Assembly: GCA_009663185.1 (NCBI GenBank)
Contig: VJZX01000001.1
Coordinates: forward strand, 248,001-312,000
DNA from: Isoptericola halalbus
GTDB lineage: Bacteria; Actinomycetota; Actinomycetes; Actinomycetales; Cellulomonadaceae
DNA length: 64,000 nucleotides
Reading direction: 5' to 3'
Shown in pieces: positions 28,564 to 40,403 of this stretch (positions are counted from its first letter, which is position 1; each line of letters starts with the position of its first letter). A program made the translations under genes and the position numbers. The notes below the pieces were generated by a model. That model was not told the origin of the DNA. It searched no databases and saw nothing but the letters and a program-made list of their open reading frames with translations.

Positions 28564-29271
28564 TCACCGGTCCCGGTCGACTCGACCGTCGCGCAGCGTG
28601 AGCACCCGGTCCGCCCGCGCGATGAGGTCGGGGTCGTGGGTCGTCACGACGGCGGCGACGCGCCAGGTGTGCACCAGCTCGCGGACCAGGTCCATCACCG
28701 CGCCGGCCGTGCCGGAGTCGAGCTGACCGGTCGGCTCGTCGGCCAGGAGCACGCGGGGCTCGGAGACGAGAGCCCGCGCGATGCCGACCCGCTGCTGCTG
28801 CCCGCCGGACAGCTCGTAGGGCCGCTGCTCCGCGTGACCGGCGAGCCCGACGAGCTCGAGCGCCCGTGCCACACGCTCGGCCCGCTCGTCCGGCGGCGTC
28901 CGGCGCAGACGCAGCGGCACCTCGACGTTCTCTGCCGCCGAGAGCACCGGCACCAGCCCGAACGACTGGAAGACGTAGCCGATCTCGTCACGCCGCACCG
29001 CGAGGACGTCGTCGGAGGACATCGCGGTGAGCTCCCGTTCCGTCCCGAGCCAGACCCGGCCCGACGACGGCCGGTCGAGGCCGCCGAGCACGTTGAGCAG
29101 CGTGGTCTTGCCCGAGCCGGACGGGCCGCGGACCACCAGCAGCTCGCCCGGGGGGACCTCGAACGACACGTCGACCAGGGCGTGCACCTCGCCGGCACCC
29201 GAGCCGAAGGTGCGCGAGACGCGCTCGGCGCGCAGGGCGTACCCCGCGACGGTCGTGGCGGTCGTGGTCAT
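28564..29271 (-). CDS. LolD/MacB-type ABC transporter ATPase
   Basis: A 235-residue ATPase with GPSGSGKTT, LSGGQQQRVGIARAL, LLADEPTGQLD and THDPD. It belongs to the family that works with FtsX-like permeases in lipoprotein extraction, peptide export or cell-wall control. Its start overlaps the upstream ATPase gene by 4 bases, so the cassette makes two different ATPases, one presumably for each of the two FtsX permeases upstream. Confidence 0.9.
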   Translation of the reverse strand: MTTTATTVAGYALRAERVSRTFGSGAGEVHALVDVSFEVPPGELLVVRGPSGSGKTTLLNVLGGLDRPSSGRVWLGTERELTAMSSDDVLAVRRDEIGYVFQSFGLVPVLSAAENVEVPLRLRRTPPDERAERVARALELVGLAGHAEQRPYELSGGQQQRVGIARALVSEPRVLLADEPTGQLDSGTAGAVMDLVRELVHTWRVAAVVTTHDPDLIARADRVLTLRDGRVDRDR

Positions 29272-30143
29272 GGCTGCTCCCTCCGGTCGGGCCGGACCTC
29301 GACGCGGTCGGGCTCGAGCGCCAGCCGCACGCGGTCGCGCAGGTCGAGCGCCTCGACGAACTCGGGCGGCAGCTGGAGCCGGCCGACCCGGTCGAGCACG
29401 GCGAACTCCTCCGCGACGTGCCGCTCGGCCCCGTGCTCGTCGACCTCGGTGCGCCGCAGCACCTCGGTCGACGTGCGCCCGTCACGGATCTGCACCGTAC
29501 GGGCGACGTGCTCAGAGACGGTGGGGTCGTGCGTCACGATGAGCGTGGTGATCCCGGTCGCGCGGTTGACCGACCGCAGCGCCTCCAGCACCTCGGCGCT
29601 CGTGGCCTCGTCGAGCTCGCCCGTAGGCTCGTCCGCGAGCAGGACGCGCGGGGCGTTGGCCACCGCGACGGCGATCGCGACGCGCTGCTGCTGGCCGCCC
29701 GACATCTGCGCCGGACGCCGGCCGCCCACGTCGGCGACGTCGAGCAGCTCGAGCAGCTCGGTCGCTCGCCCGGCACGCTCGGCCCGCGTCCCCACCCCCG
29801 CAACCTCGAGCGGCAGGCCCACGTTCTCCGCGGCCGTGAGGTACGGCAGCAGGTTGCGCGACGTCTGCTGCCACACGAACCCGACGGTGTGCCGCTGATA
29901 GCGCACGCGCTCGCGCCGCCCCATGGTCACCAGGTCCGTCCCCGCGACGACGGCGGACCCGCCGGTCGGGGTGTCGAGGCCCGAGAGGATGTTGAGCAGC
30001 GTCGACTTGCCCGAGCCCGACGCCCCGACCACCGCGACCAGGTCTCCGCGCTCGACCGCGAGGTTGAGGCCCTGCAGCGCCTGCGCCTCCACGCCGTCGG
30101 TCGCGAAGATGCGCACCAGGTCCCGGCACAGGATCTCGCTCAT
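29268..30143 (-). CDS. LolD/MacB-type ABC ATPase with AbrB-like C-terminal extension
   Basis: A 291-residue ATPase with GASGSGKST, MSGGQQQRVAIAVAVAN, LLADEPTGELD and VTHDPT within residues 1-220. The last 60 residues do not belong to the ATPase. Their FAVLDRVGRLQLPPEFVEALDLRDRVRLALEP resembles an AbrB/SpoVT swapped-hairpin domain. ATG 30143 is chosen because AAGGAGGGAGCGGGAGC precedes it; in-frame ATGs at 30185 and 30203 lack such a site. Confidence 0.85.
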   Translation of the reverse strand: MSEILCRDLVRIFATDGVEAQALQGLNLAVERGDLVAVVGASGSGKSTLLNILSGLDTPTGGSAVVAGTDLVTMGRRERVRYQRHTVGFVWQQTSRNLLPYLTAAENVGLPLEVAGVGTRAERAGRATELLELLDVADVGGRRPAQMSGGQQQRVAIAVAVANAPRVLLADEPTGELDEATSAEVLEALRSVNRATGITTLIVTHDPTVSEHVARTVQIRDGRTSTEVLRRTEVDEHGAERHVAEEFAVLDRVGRLQLPPEFVEALDLRDRVRLALEPDRVEVRPDRREQP

Positions 30144-30202
30144 GCTCCCGCTCCCTCCTTCGGTCGCCGTGTCATCCGTCGTCATCCGCCTGCGGCCCAC
30201 CA

Positions 30203-32968
30203 TCAGTCCGGCTGATCCCGCAGCCGCTCGACGTCGTTCCCGCGCCCGAGCCGCGCCGCGAGCGCCGCGCCCGCGAGTACGACGACGGCGAACCCTCCCG
30301 CGAGCGCCCCGAGCGTCAGGGGATCCACGCTCAGGGGCGGCTGCGCGTCACCGCCGGTCAGCGGCGTGAGGTCGACCGCGGCCAGGAGCAGCGCCGGCAC
30401 GACCCAGCCGAGCACCGCGCCGACCGCGAGCGCGACGGCTGCCCACGGCCCGATCTCCCACACCACCAGCCCTCGCTCGGCCCGCCGGGGCAGGCCCAGG
30501 GTCCGGAGCACGGCGAGCAGCCGCCCGCGGGCCGGCGCCGCGAGCACGAGCATGAGAACGACCGCGGCCGCGGACAGCAGGCCCGAGACCACCACCGCGA
30601 GCAGGAACGCCGCGGCGAGCCCCGACGCCGACGGAGCGGCGAGCAGCTCGGCCTCCCCCGTGACGGGGTCGTCGACGACCGCGCTGGGCAGCTGCGCCCG
30701 GATCTCGCGCTCGACGGCGGCGCGCCCCGCCTCGCCGACCCCGGCGTCGAGCCCGAGCAGCGCGAGCCGTGGATACACCTCCTGGTCGAACGTCGCGGTC
30801 ACGTGGCCGAGGTCGACGAGGACGAACCTGGACGACGGCGGGCTGCCCGGCACCTTCTCGACCGACCCGAGCACGGCCAGCTCGGCACCACCCAGCGTCA
30901 GTCCGGGCTTCCCGGTGGCGACGGCCAGCGGCTCCGAGACGAGCGCCGGCAGCCGCCCGTCTCCGGACTCGGCGAGGCCCGCGACCCCGGCCGGTGCGCC
31001 GGGCACGTCCTGCTGCACCCGTGCGAGCGCCTCGGCGTCGACCGCATAGACCGTGACCTGCTGCCCCGCCAGGCCGGAGCGCAGCGAGTGCTGGCCGAGG
31101 TCCGCGAGCGGCGAGACCGCCCGCACGCCGTCGATCTGTCGCAGCGCCGCAAGCTGCTCGGTGCCCAGGACGGGCCCGGCGACGCGCAGGTCCGCGCCGA
31201 CCTGGCTCCAGGCCTGGCGCGTGACGCCGTCGGCCACGGTCGACTGCAGCACGGCCGACGAGGCCGCGATCGCCACGGCGAGCACGAGAGCGAGGGCCGG
31301 CACCACGCCGCCGGCGGGGTCGCGCGTCGCCCGGGCGGCGCCGAGGAACGGCACCAGGTCGGCCCCGCGGGCGCGCGCCCGCTCGAGACCGCGCGCGAGC
31401 CACGGGAACGCACGGACGGCGAGCAGCGTCACGGCGACGCTGAGCAGGAGGGGTGCGGCGGCGAGCAGCGGGTCGACGCCCAGGTGGTCGGTGCCCGCGA
31501 CGACGCCGCGCTGGAGCAGCAGCCCCACCGAGACGACTGCGCCGAGGCCGACGAGCGACTCGAGCACCGGACGCAGGCGGAGTCGGGACGGGCCACGGGC
31601 CAGGTCGGTCCGCTCGGCGCGCATCCCGCGCGCGGACACCGCCCCGGCGAGGGCGGCGGCGGGCGCAAGGCCGGCCACGGCCGCGAGCACCACCTGGGTC
31701 GCCGTGACGTGGCCGGGCACGAGGGCCAGCCCGAGGCCGAAGCCGGCTGCGGCCGCCGGCACCCCGGTCACCAGGCCCTCGGCGGCCATGACCGCGCGCG
31801 TCCACCGGCCGGACGCGCCGCGCGCCCGCACGAGCGCGAGCGCCGACCGGCGTCGCTCGACGACGAGGCGCCCGCCGAGCACGAGCACGGCGCCGACGGC
31901 CCCGAGCGGGCCCGCCGCCAGCACGGCCACGATCGCCTCCACGCCACTGCGCCGCCCGAGCACGTTCTCGAGGATCGTGGTCAGGCCGGACGACGGGTGG
32001 AACGTGGCGTGGTCGTCGGTGAGGACGGTGGCGGTGCGGCTCGTCATCCCGCGCAGCTGGGCGAGCAGTGCCGAGACGTCGTCGCTACGCACCCCGGAGG
32101 CCTCGACCGGGAACCAGATGCGCGTGCTCGGCGCTGGCACCCACGCGCCGACGGTGCCGGGGTCGCCGTACACGGCCGCGGTCACGATCTTGCCGCGGTT
32201 GGGGTCGACGACGATCTCGGGCGTGACCGCCGTCGGGTTGTGCACCCAGTACTCGGCACGGGCGTCCAGCGGTTCCCAGATGCCGACGAGCTCGATGGGC
32301 GGGAGGAGGCTGCCCGGGGCCCGATGGAGCGAGCCCACGGTCCAGCCGAGCTCGGCGGCCGATGCGGCGGACATCGCGACCTCCATGGGCTCAGGCGTCA
32401 CCTCGACGACACCGTCAGCGCCGGGGAGCATGCGGCGGCGGTCCGTGAGGACGGTGGTCGGCTCGGGCCAGCGACCGTCGACGACGCGGACGTGCTCCGC
32501 CGTCGTCGCGCCCGCGCGCAGCACGACCCAGGGCGAGGCGACGTCGTTGCCCTCGACACGCTCGACCGACGTCCGGCGGCTCGAGACGGTCAGGTCCGGA
32601 TCGCCGAGGACGTCGCGCAGCGGGCTCGGCTGCGCGTCGCGCAGGTCGCGCAGGGCGACGAGGTACGTGTCCCACGCCGGTTGAGGCGGTTCGACGGTCC
32701 CGGCGCCGCGCGGCTCGAGGAAGAGGCCCAGGTTCGGGTCGAACTCGGGCCCGTACCCCGGCACGGCGGCCGTCGTCGCGATGAGGTCGCGGGCGATCGG
32801 CGACGCCTGGGCCGTCGCATGGGCGAGCTCCCGCGAGTGCACCTCGGCAAGGGCGCGCGGTCCGGCGGAGACCACGGCTGCGCCGAGCAGCGCGACGAGT
32901 GCCAGCGCGAGCGTCGCGCCGGCCGAGGTGCGCAGGTGGCGGCGCACCAGCAGGAGCACCCCCCTCAC
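30203..32968 (-). CDS. Large FtsX-family ABC transporter permease
   Basis: A 921-residue membrane protein with an N-terminal helix, a large extracytoplasmic region (about 45-390), a central bundle of helices (about 390-560), another outer region (about 570-790) and C-terminal helices near 800-910. This is the eight-to-ten-helix duplicated FtsX layout. It starts at GTG 32968, overlapping the stop of the other FtsX gene (GTGA). Substrate unknown; the partner ATPases are the next two genes. Confidence 0.82.
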   Translation of the reverse strand: MRGVLLLVRRHLRTSAGATLALALVALLGAAVVSAGPRALAEVHSRELAHATAQASPIARDLIATTAAVPGYGPEFDPNLGLFLEPRGAGTVEPPQPAWDTYLVALRDLRDAQPSPLRDVLGDPDLTVSSRRTSVERVEGNDVASPWVVLRAGATTAEHVRVVDGRWPEPTTVLTDRRRMLPGADGVVEVTPEPMEVAMSAASAAELGWTVGSLHRAPGSLLPPIELVGIWEPLDARAEYWVHNPTAVTPEIVVDPNRGKIVTAAVYGDPGTVGAWVPAPSTRIWFPVEASGVRSDDVSALLAQLRGMTSRTATVLTDDHATFHPSSGLTTILENVLGRRSGVEAIVAVLAAGPLGAVGAVLVLGGRLVVERRRSALALVRARGASGRWTRAVMAAEGLVTGVPAAAAGFGLGLALVPGHVTATQVVLAAVAGLAPAAALAGAVSARGMRAERTDLARGPSRLRLRPVLESLVGLGAVVSVGLLLQRGVVAGTDHLGVDPLLAAAPLLLSVAVTLLAVRAFPWLARGLERARARGADLVPFLGAARATRDPAGGVVPALALVLAVAIAASSAVLQSTVADGVTRQAWSQVGADLRVAGPVLGTEQLAALRQIDGVRAVSPLADLGQHSLRSGLAGQQVTVYAVDAEALARVQQDVPGAPAGVAGLAESGDGRLPALVSEPLAVATGKPGLTLGGAELAVLGSVEKVPGSPPSSRFVLVDLGHVTATFDQEVYPRLALLGLDAGVGEAGRAAVEREIRAQLPSAVVDDPVTGEAELLAAPSASGLAAAFLLAVVVSGLLSAAAVVLMLVLAAPARGRLLAVLRTLGLPRRAERGLVVWEIGPWAAVALAVGAVLGWVVPALLLAAVDLTPLTGGDAQPPLSVDPLTLGALAGGFAVVVLAGAALAARLGRGNDVERLRDQPD

Positions 32969-35865
32969 CGGACCTCCTGGCGGTACTCGGCGTCGCGGGC
33001 CTGCGCCGCGACCCGGATCCCGACACCGACGGCGACGGCGACGAGCCCCGCGACGAGACCCCCGACGGGCCACGTGACGAGCCATGGGTCGAGGCGCAGG
33101 ACGGGATCGGGCGCCGCGGCGACACCGGTGAGCGTGGACACCGCCAGGCCGGGCACGGTGAGTCGCGCGACGACGACGCCCGCGGCGAGACCTGCCGCGA
33201 TCGAGAGCGTGCCGACGCCGAGCAGCTCCAGCGCCCGGCCGGACCCCTGGTGGCGGGGCGCGACGCCGACCGCGCGCAGCACGGCCACATCGTCGCGGCG
33301 GGTGCGCAGCATGGCCACCCCGACGGCCGCCACGCCCACGAGGGCGAGCACCCCCGCGCTCACCGCGGCGAGGCCGAACGTCGCCCGCACCGGCGCGGCG
33401 GCGTCGACGGCATTCGCGGCGGGTGTCGCCGTGAGCACACGTGCGCCCGTGCCGGCCAGTGCCGCGGCGCCCTGCACGACGGCGGCGACGGCGTCGGGCC
33501 GGTCCGCGGCGACCCACACCTCCTCGGGCCGCGGAGGCTGCGCCGTCTGGCGCAGGAGCATGTCGTCGAGTGCGCCGAGGTCCGCGACCACCGCGAACGG
33601 CTGGAGCTCGCCGGGGACGACGACGACGACCGAGGCCACGGTCACCGGGACGCGGCTGCCCGCGACCGTGAGCTCGAAGCCGTGCCCCGCGGCCAGCCCG
33701 AGGGCGTCCGCCAGGTCCGCCGACACCGCGACCGGGACCGGCCGCGCCGCGCCGTCCCCGGGCACCAGGCGCAGGCGGGCCGCCGAAACCTCGCCGGGCC
33801 GCACGACGATGCCCGGACCGACGTCGGCGACCTCGACGTCGAGCCTGCGGGACGCCACGCCGGACGCCGGAGCCCACGCCTCGCCCGCCACCTCGAGGGG
33901 CTGCTCGCCCCCCGGCGTGCGGGCGGTCACGCCGTCCACGCGCAGCGCGACCACGAGCGGAACCAGCGCCCCCGACACCTGCAGGTCGAGGCCGGCGAGC
34001 CCCCAGCCGTCGCCCAGGGCGGCGGGAAGCTCGGCACGCAGCTCGTGAGTCGCCGGCGCGGGTCCGATCGGGCGGCGCCCGTCCCCGTCGCCGTCGAGGT
34101 CGTAGTCGAGCGTGCCGGCGTCGACGAGCGCGAGCGTCCCGTCAGGTCCGGCGAGCCAGATCCGGACGCTCCCCGAGCGACCGTCCTCGGTCGCGGTCAG
34201 GAGCGACCTGAGCTGCTCCTCGTCCCCCTGGACGCCTGGCCCCCACATGGCCTCGTCGACGGCCGCGCTTCCCGTCACGGTGAGGGTCAGGTGCGTGGTG
34301 CCTGCCGGGAGCCGCGGCCCGCCCGGGGTGTCGGCGGTGCCGATGGCCGCGGCGAGGGCGTCGACGTCGATGGTCCCGGCAGGTGCGCGCACGACGTCGG
34401 GCACCGCGGCCGCAGGGAGGCCGACGACGGCGACCGGCTCGGAGTCGACCGTGGCGTCGAGGGCCAGGACCGGCACGGCCGCGGACACGCCGTCGAGCGC
34501 CGTGTAGGCCGCGGCATCGGGCGCCGGCCGATCGACGTCGAGAGGCCCGGACGAGGGCAGCTCGACCCGCACGTCGGCGCCGGTGCGCAGCACCGCGGCG
34601 TCGGTCCGCAGCCCGTGCGAGGTGCCCGAGTACGACGCGGCCAGCACGCTCGAGCCGGCGGCAAGCACGAGAAGGACGACCGGCACGACGAACACGCGGA
34701 GCGCACGCGCGACGTGCCGCGCCGCGAGGACGCCCGTCGCGCCCCGCCCCTGAGCGGCGGCGGCAGCCCAGGCACGGGCGGCCGGGCCTAGGACGGCGAG
34801 CACCGCGACCGCGAGCGCCGCGAGCACGAGCGCGGGCGCGGCCGTCGCAAGGGGGTCCGTCCGCACGCCGTCGGGCACCTGGACGAGCGGGGAGCCGTAG
34901 CGCCGCAGCTGGGCAAGGCAGAGGGCCGCCAGCACCACCGTGACCACGACCGTGCCGAGCGCCGCGGCCTGCCGGACACGGCCCGAACGGTCGGTCACCT
35001 GGCGGCGCGCGACCGCCCGCCCCTGGAGCCCAGCCACGACCGCGAGCGCACCGACTGCCACGGCCGCGACGACGAGGCCGGTCAGCACGACGGTGCGCGT
35101 GGTCCCCGCGAGATCGCCCCGCGCCGCGAGAACACCCGCAGCGGCGGCCGACCCCATTCCCGCGGCCAGCACGCCGAGCACGACCGCCTCGAGGGTCGCG
35201 GCGAGGGTCACCTGGCGCGGCGAGGCGCCTCGCGACACCGTGAGCGCGACCTCGCCGTCGCGCGTCGCCGCGAGCAGCCGCGCCACCTGCACCAGGGCGA
35301 CGAGGCTCACCAGCGCCAGCAGCGTCACGGGTACACCCGCCACAGCCTGCGCGGCGCGCAGCGCCTCATGAGCCGCGCCGGCCGTGCCGCCCAGGGTGCC
35401 GTCGAGGATCAGTCCGCGGATCGCGACGGCGTCGTCGTCGCGCAGGACCACGCGCAGCCGCTCGGCCCCGGTCGCGATCACGCCGAGGTCGGAGGGCTCG
35501 GTCGCCGCCACATGTGGGACGAGCGTCCAGGTCACGAACGGCGTGCTCGACGCCGCATCGGGGCGCTCGGAGCGCTCGACGTCGAGCGGCACGCCCGGGA
35601 AGAGCTCGGCGACGACGTCGCGAACCCGGGCGTCCTGCGCCTCGGCCGCCGCCGGGTCGTCGGCCAGGCGCGTGGTGACGGCGAGGGTGCGCGCCGGCTC
35701 TGACACCGAGGTCAGCGCCTGGCGCGCACCGTCCACCGCCGTCGCCTGCACCGAGCCGAGCGTCACTCCCGCCGTGGCCGCGACCGCGGCCACGAGCACC
35801 GCGACTCCGGACAGCAGCCCGCGGTGCGCCCCCGAGCGCCTCGCCAGCAGCCCGGCCCGGTTCAC
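32965..35865 (-). CDS. Large FtsX-family ABC transporter permease
   Basis: A 966-residue protein starting at GTG 35865. It has an N-terminal helix (about 18-38), a long outer segment to about 165, central helices (about 170-430) and an outer domain. A C-terminal helix set carries LALVGVAAVGVAMLRTRRDDVAVLRAVGVAPRHQ, the typical FtsX loop contacting the ATPase. The outer domain holds a DYDLDGDGDGRR stretch that looks like a calcium-binding loop. It starts only 4 bases after the end of the second peptide-transporter ATPase, so the cassette is probably expressed with that operon. Confidence 0.83.
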   Translation of the reverse strand: MNRAGLLARRSGAHRGLLSGVAVLVAAVAATAGVTLGSVQATAVDGARQALTSVSEPARTLAVTTRLADDPAAAEAQDARVRDVVAELFPGVPLDVERSERPDAASSTPFVTWTLVPHVAATEPSDLGVIATGAERLRVVLRDDDAVAIRGLILDGTLGGTAGAAHEALRAAQAVAGVPVTLLALVSLVALVQVARLLAATRDGEVALTVSRGASPRQVTLAATLEAVVLGVLAAGMGSAAAAGVLAARGDLAGTTRTVVLTGLVVAAVAVGALAVVAGLQGRAVARRQVTDRSGRVRQAAALGTVVVTVVLAALCLAQLRRYGSPLVQVPDGVRTDPLATAAPALVLAALAVAVLAVLGPAARAWAAAAAQGRGATGVLAARHVARALRVFVVPVVLLVLAAGSSVLAASYSGTSHGLRTDAAVLRTGADVRVELPSSGPLDVDRPAPDAAAYTALDGVSAAVPVLALDATVDSEPVAVVGLPAAAVPDVVRAPAGTIDVDALAAAIGTADTPGGPRLPAGTTHLTLTVTGSAAVDEAMWGPGVQGDEEQLRSLLTATEDGRSGSVRIWLAGPDGTLALVDAGTLDYDLDGDGDGRRPIGPAPATHELRAELPAALGDGWGLAGLDLQVSGALVPLVVALRVDGVTARTPGGEQPLEVAGEAWAPASGVASRRLDVEVADVGPGIVVRPGEVSAARLRLVPGDGAARPVPVAVSADLADALGLAAGHGFELTVAGSRVPVTVASVVVVVPGELQPFAVVADLGALDDMLLRQTAQPPRPEEVWVAADRPDAVAAVVQGAAALAGTGARVLTATPAANAVDAAAPVRATFGLAAVSAGVLALVGVAAVGVAMLRTRRDDVAVLRAVGVAPRHQGSGRALELLGVGTLSIAAGLAAGVVVARLTVPGLAVSTLTGVAAAPDPVLRLDPWLVTWPVGGLVAGLVAVAVGVGIRVAAQARDAEYRQEVR

Positions 35866-35869
35866 GTCG

Positions 35870-37680
<1,811 letters not shown>

Positions 37681-37681
<1 letters not shown>

Positions 37682-38682
37682 CAGGCTTTGGTCCTTTGCT
37701 GCCGGGGGTCGAACGCGTCGCGCAGACCGTCACCGATGAAGTTCACGCCCAGGGCGATGACGAGGATCATCAGACCCGGCCACCAGAAGAGCCACGGCCG
37801 CGTGGTGAACGCCGTCTGATACTGCGAGATGAGCAGGCCCAGCGATGTATCAGGAGCCTGGACGCCGAAGCCCAGGAAGCTCAGCGAGGTCTCGAGCAGG
37901 ATCGCGGCCGAGATCGTCAGCGTGGCCGACACGATGATCGTGCCTACGGCGTTCGGCAGGATGTGCTTCGAGATGATCCGCCCCGACCCCGTCCCGACCG
38001 CGGTCGCCGCGACGACGAAGTCGCGCTCGCGCAGCGACAGCACCTCGCCGCGCACGAGGCGCGCCAGACCTGTCCACGTGACGATGCCGAGCATGAGGGT
38101 CAGGCCCCAGATGCCCCACTGGCTCGCGATCTTGCCGAGAACGGCCGCGAGCACGAGCAGCGGGATGACGATGAGCAGGTCCGTCAGGCGCATGAGCAGC
38201 GACTCGACCCAGCCTCGGAAGTACCCCGCGATCGCGCCGATGAGCGTGCCGATGATCGTGGAGATGAGGCCGACGCCGAGCGCGATGATGATCGACTTCT
38301 GCGTGCCGAGCATGACGAGGGCGAAGTAGTCCTTGCCGATCGAGTCCTGACCGAACGGGTGCGTCCACGTCGGGGCACCCGTGCCGATCTTCTCGTACTG
38401 CCGCGCGGGGTCCTTGTCCCACCAGCCCGGGATGGGCCCGATGCCGAGCGACGTGAAGGCCACGAGGATCACCACGCCGAGCAGAATCATCGAGATGATC
38501 GCGCCCTTGTGGCGGAAGAAGCGCCGGCGGACGAGCTGGCCCTGGCTGTAGGACCTCTCCTCGGTCGGCAGCGACGGAATCTCGACGCCGGCCCCGACGC
38601 CGCCTTCGACGTCGATGCCGTGCGCCGCCGGGACGGGCTCGTAGTCCTCGCCCCGCGGGTCGGTGTTCCTGATGTCACTCAT
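37681..38682 (-). CDS. Peptide ABC transporter permease (OppC type)
   Basis: A 333-residue permease with a long 60-residue cytoplasmic N-terminus, about six helices, and the OppC loop TWTHPFGQDSIGKDYFALV after helix 1. The ATPase-contact loop is VVAATAVGTGSGRIISKHILPN. Its stop codon shares one base with the start of the double ATPase (TGATG). Confidence 0.93.
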
Positions 38683-38736
38683 GGCGATCTCCGGCGGTGC
38701 GGTGGTGGGCGGCGATGGTTCGCGTGGTCACAGGGA

Positions 38737-40254
38737 TCACCGCCGGATCCGCGGGTCGAGGAAGGCGTACGCGATGTCCGCGAGCATGTTCATGACGACG
38801 GCGGCCGTGCCGGTCACGAGGAAGAACGCCATGACCGGCGCGGGGTCGACGCGGTTGAGGGCGTCGAGGAACAGGGCGCCCATGCCCTTCCAGCCGAAGA
38901 CGCGCTCGGTGATGACCGCGCCGCCGATGAGACCCGCGAAGTCGAAGGCGACGATCGTCGTGATCGGGATGAGCGCGTTGCGGAACGCGTGCTTGGTGAT
39001 GACAGCCCGTTCCGACAGGCCCTTCGAGCGCGCCGTGCGGACGTAGTCCTGGTTCATGACCTCGAGCATCGACGAGCGGGTGTAGCGCGAGTACGACGCG
39101 ATCGACACCAGGGTCAGGACGAGCGTCGGCAGGATGAGCTGGGCGCCCTTGTCGAGCACCGACTCCCAGAACTCGCCCCTGAAGTTTGGCGTCTGCGACC
39201 CGATGGTCGAGATCGGGCGCGACTTGAGTCCCAGGAAGCCCGACCAGTGTGCGACGAGGATGTCGAACGCGATGATGAGGCTCGTCAGGACGCCTGTGAT
39301 CCCCGACACGAGCATCGCCTGCTTGCGCGCGTAGCCACCCCACGCGGCGCCGATCGCGACGGACACGGCCACGGCGAGGACGAACAGCCCCAGGAGCGCG
39401 GGCCACGAGGGGTCGAGCAGGATGTCGATGAAGACGAGGTAGGCCACGGTGCCGACGGCGGCCGTGGTGGCCGCGGCGTACAGGACCCGCCGGTTGCCGA
39501 ACCCCGTGACGAGCGCCGTCGTGAGCGCTCCCGCCCCGAGCGACGCCAAGAGCACCATCCCGAGGCCGAAGAAGGGGCTCCGGTACCAGTCGAGCACGTT
39601 GAGGCCGAACATCACGAGCCCGACGAACGCGAAGGTCGCGGCGCCTGTGACCAGCCGCCGCTGTGGCGACCCACCCAGCAGCGCTGCGAGCACCAGGGCG
39701 ATCAGCGCCGCGATCAGAACGATCGCCAGCGGTCCCGCCTGGCCGCCCGCGATCCAGTCGTTGAACCGGATCGCGCCGTACTCCTTGAGCAGCACCGCGG
39801 CCCAGAAGACGGGCAGCGAGAAAAAGAGGAACGCGAGGAACGTCACCGCGTAGTCGAAGCCCGAGTACTGCCGGATGGCGGTCAGGATGCCCAGCGCGAC
39901 GCCGACGAGGATCGCGAGCAGCGTGGCCAACGTGACGAGTCGCAGCGTCGAGCCGGCCGCCTGGCTCGTGAGGTTGAGCACGTCCGAGCCGTTGATCGAG
40001 GTGCCGAGGTCGCACTCTCCACGGAAGCACCCGGCGACTCCCGTGAGCCAGTTCCAGTAGCGCTCTTGCCAGGACAGGTGCAGCTCGAGGATGTCGCTGC
40101 GCTGCTGCATGAGCTGTTCGCGGTTCTCCGCGTTGGACTCGCGCAGGTCCTTGAGCGGATCACCGGAGTTGACGGTCAGCCAGTACATGAGGACCGACGC
40201 CAGCCACAGGATGAGGGCCGAGATACCGAGGCGCCGGAGGATGAACTTGAGCAC
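38737..40254 (-). CDS. Peptide ABC transporter permease (OppB type) with large membrane insertion
   Basis: The ends are ordinary OppB: MLKFILRRLGISALILWLAS at the start and a VRTARSKGLSERAVITKHAFRN contact loop near 395-420. The protein is 505 residues, against about 310-340 usual. The excess lies at about 165-330, a hydrophobic segment with some five to seven extra helices rich in Ala/Leu/Val between the usual third and fourth helices. It is in frame and coding-like. Start is GTG 40254. Confidence 0.88.
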   Translation of the reverse strand: MLKFILRRLGISALILWLASVLMYWLTVNSGDPLKDLRESNAENREQLMQQRSDILELHLSWQERYWNWLTGVAGCFRGECDLGTSINGSDVLNLTSQAAGSTLRLVTLATLLAILVGVALGILTAIRQYSGFDYAVTFLAFLFFSLPVFWAAVLLKEYGAIRFNDWIAGGQAGPLAIVLIAALIALVLAALLGGSPQRRLVTGAATFAFVGLVMFGLNVLDWYRSPFFGLGMVLLASLGAGALTTALVTGFGNRRVLYAAATTAAVGTVAYLVFIDILLDPSWPALLGLFVLAVAVSVAIGAAWGGYARKQAMLVSGITGVLTSLIIAFDILVAHWSGFLGLKSRPISTIGSQTPNFRGEFWESVLDKGAQLILPTLVLTLVSIASYSRYTRSSMLEVMNQDYVRTARSKGLSERAVITKHAFRNALIPITTIVAFDFAGLIGGAVITERVFGWKGMGALFLDALNRVDPAPVMAFFLVTGTAAVVMNMLADIAYAFLDPRIRR

Positions 40255-40353
40255 GGGGTGCCCCTTCGCGGGCAGCGGGTTCGTGGCCGCTGCCGATCAG
40301 GTCGGTGGTGTACGGGTGAAGGTACGCGCCGGGTGCCCGACGTGCGCGCAGAC

Positions 40354-40388
40354 CCGTGGGGCAGGGGGCTCGGCCCCCTGCCCCACGG
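40354..40388 (-). terminator. Very strong hairpin between binding-protein and permease genes of system 2
   Basis: A perfect 16-bp stem (40354-40369 with 40373-40388) closes a 3-base TCG loop, immediately after the solute-binding-protein stop and before the permease gene. There is no T-tract. It probably limits read-through or stabilises the upstream mRNA, giving excess binding protein. Confidence 0.8.
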
Positions 40389-40403
40389 TAGTGCGTCAGC
40401 TCG

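Noticed and set aside
30803-34048. A 1081-codon plus-strand frame opposite the FtsX genes.
   Set aside because: Low-complexity Arg/Gly/His translation without motifs, antisense to two recognisable FtsX proteins.
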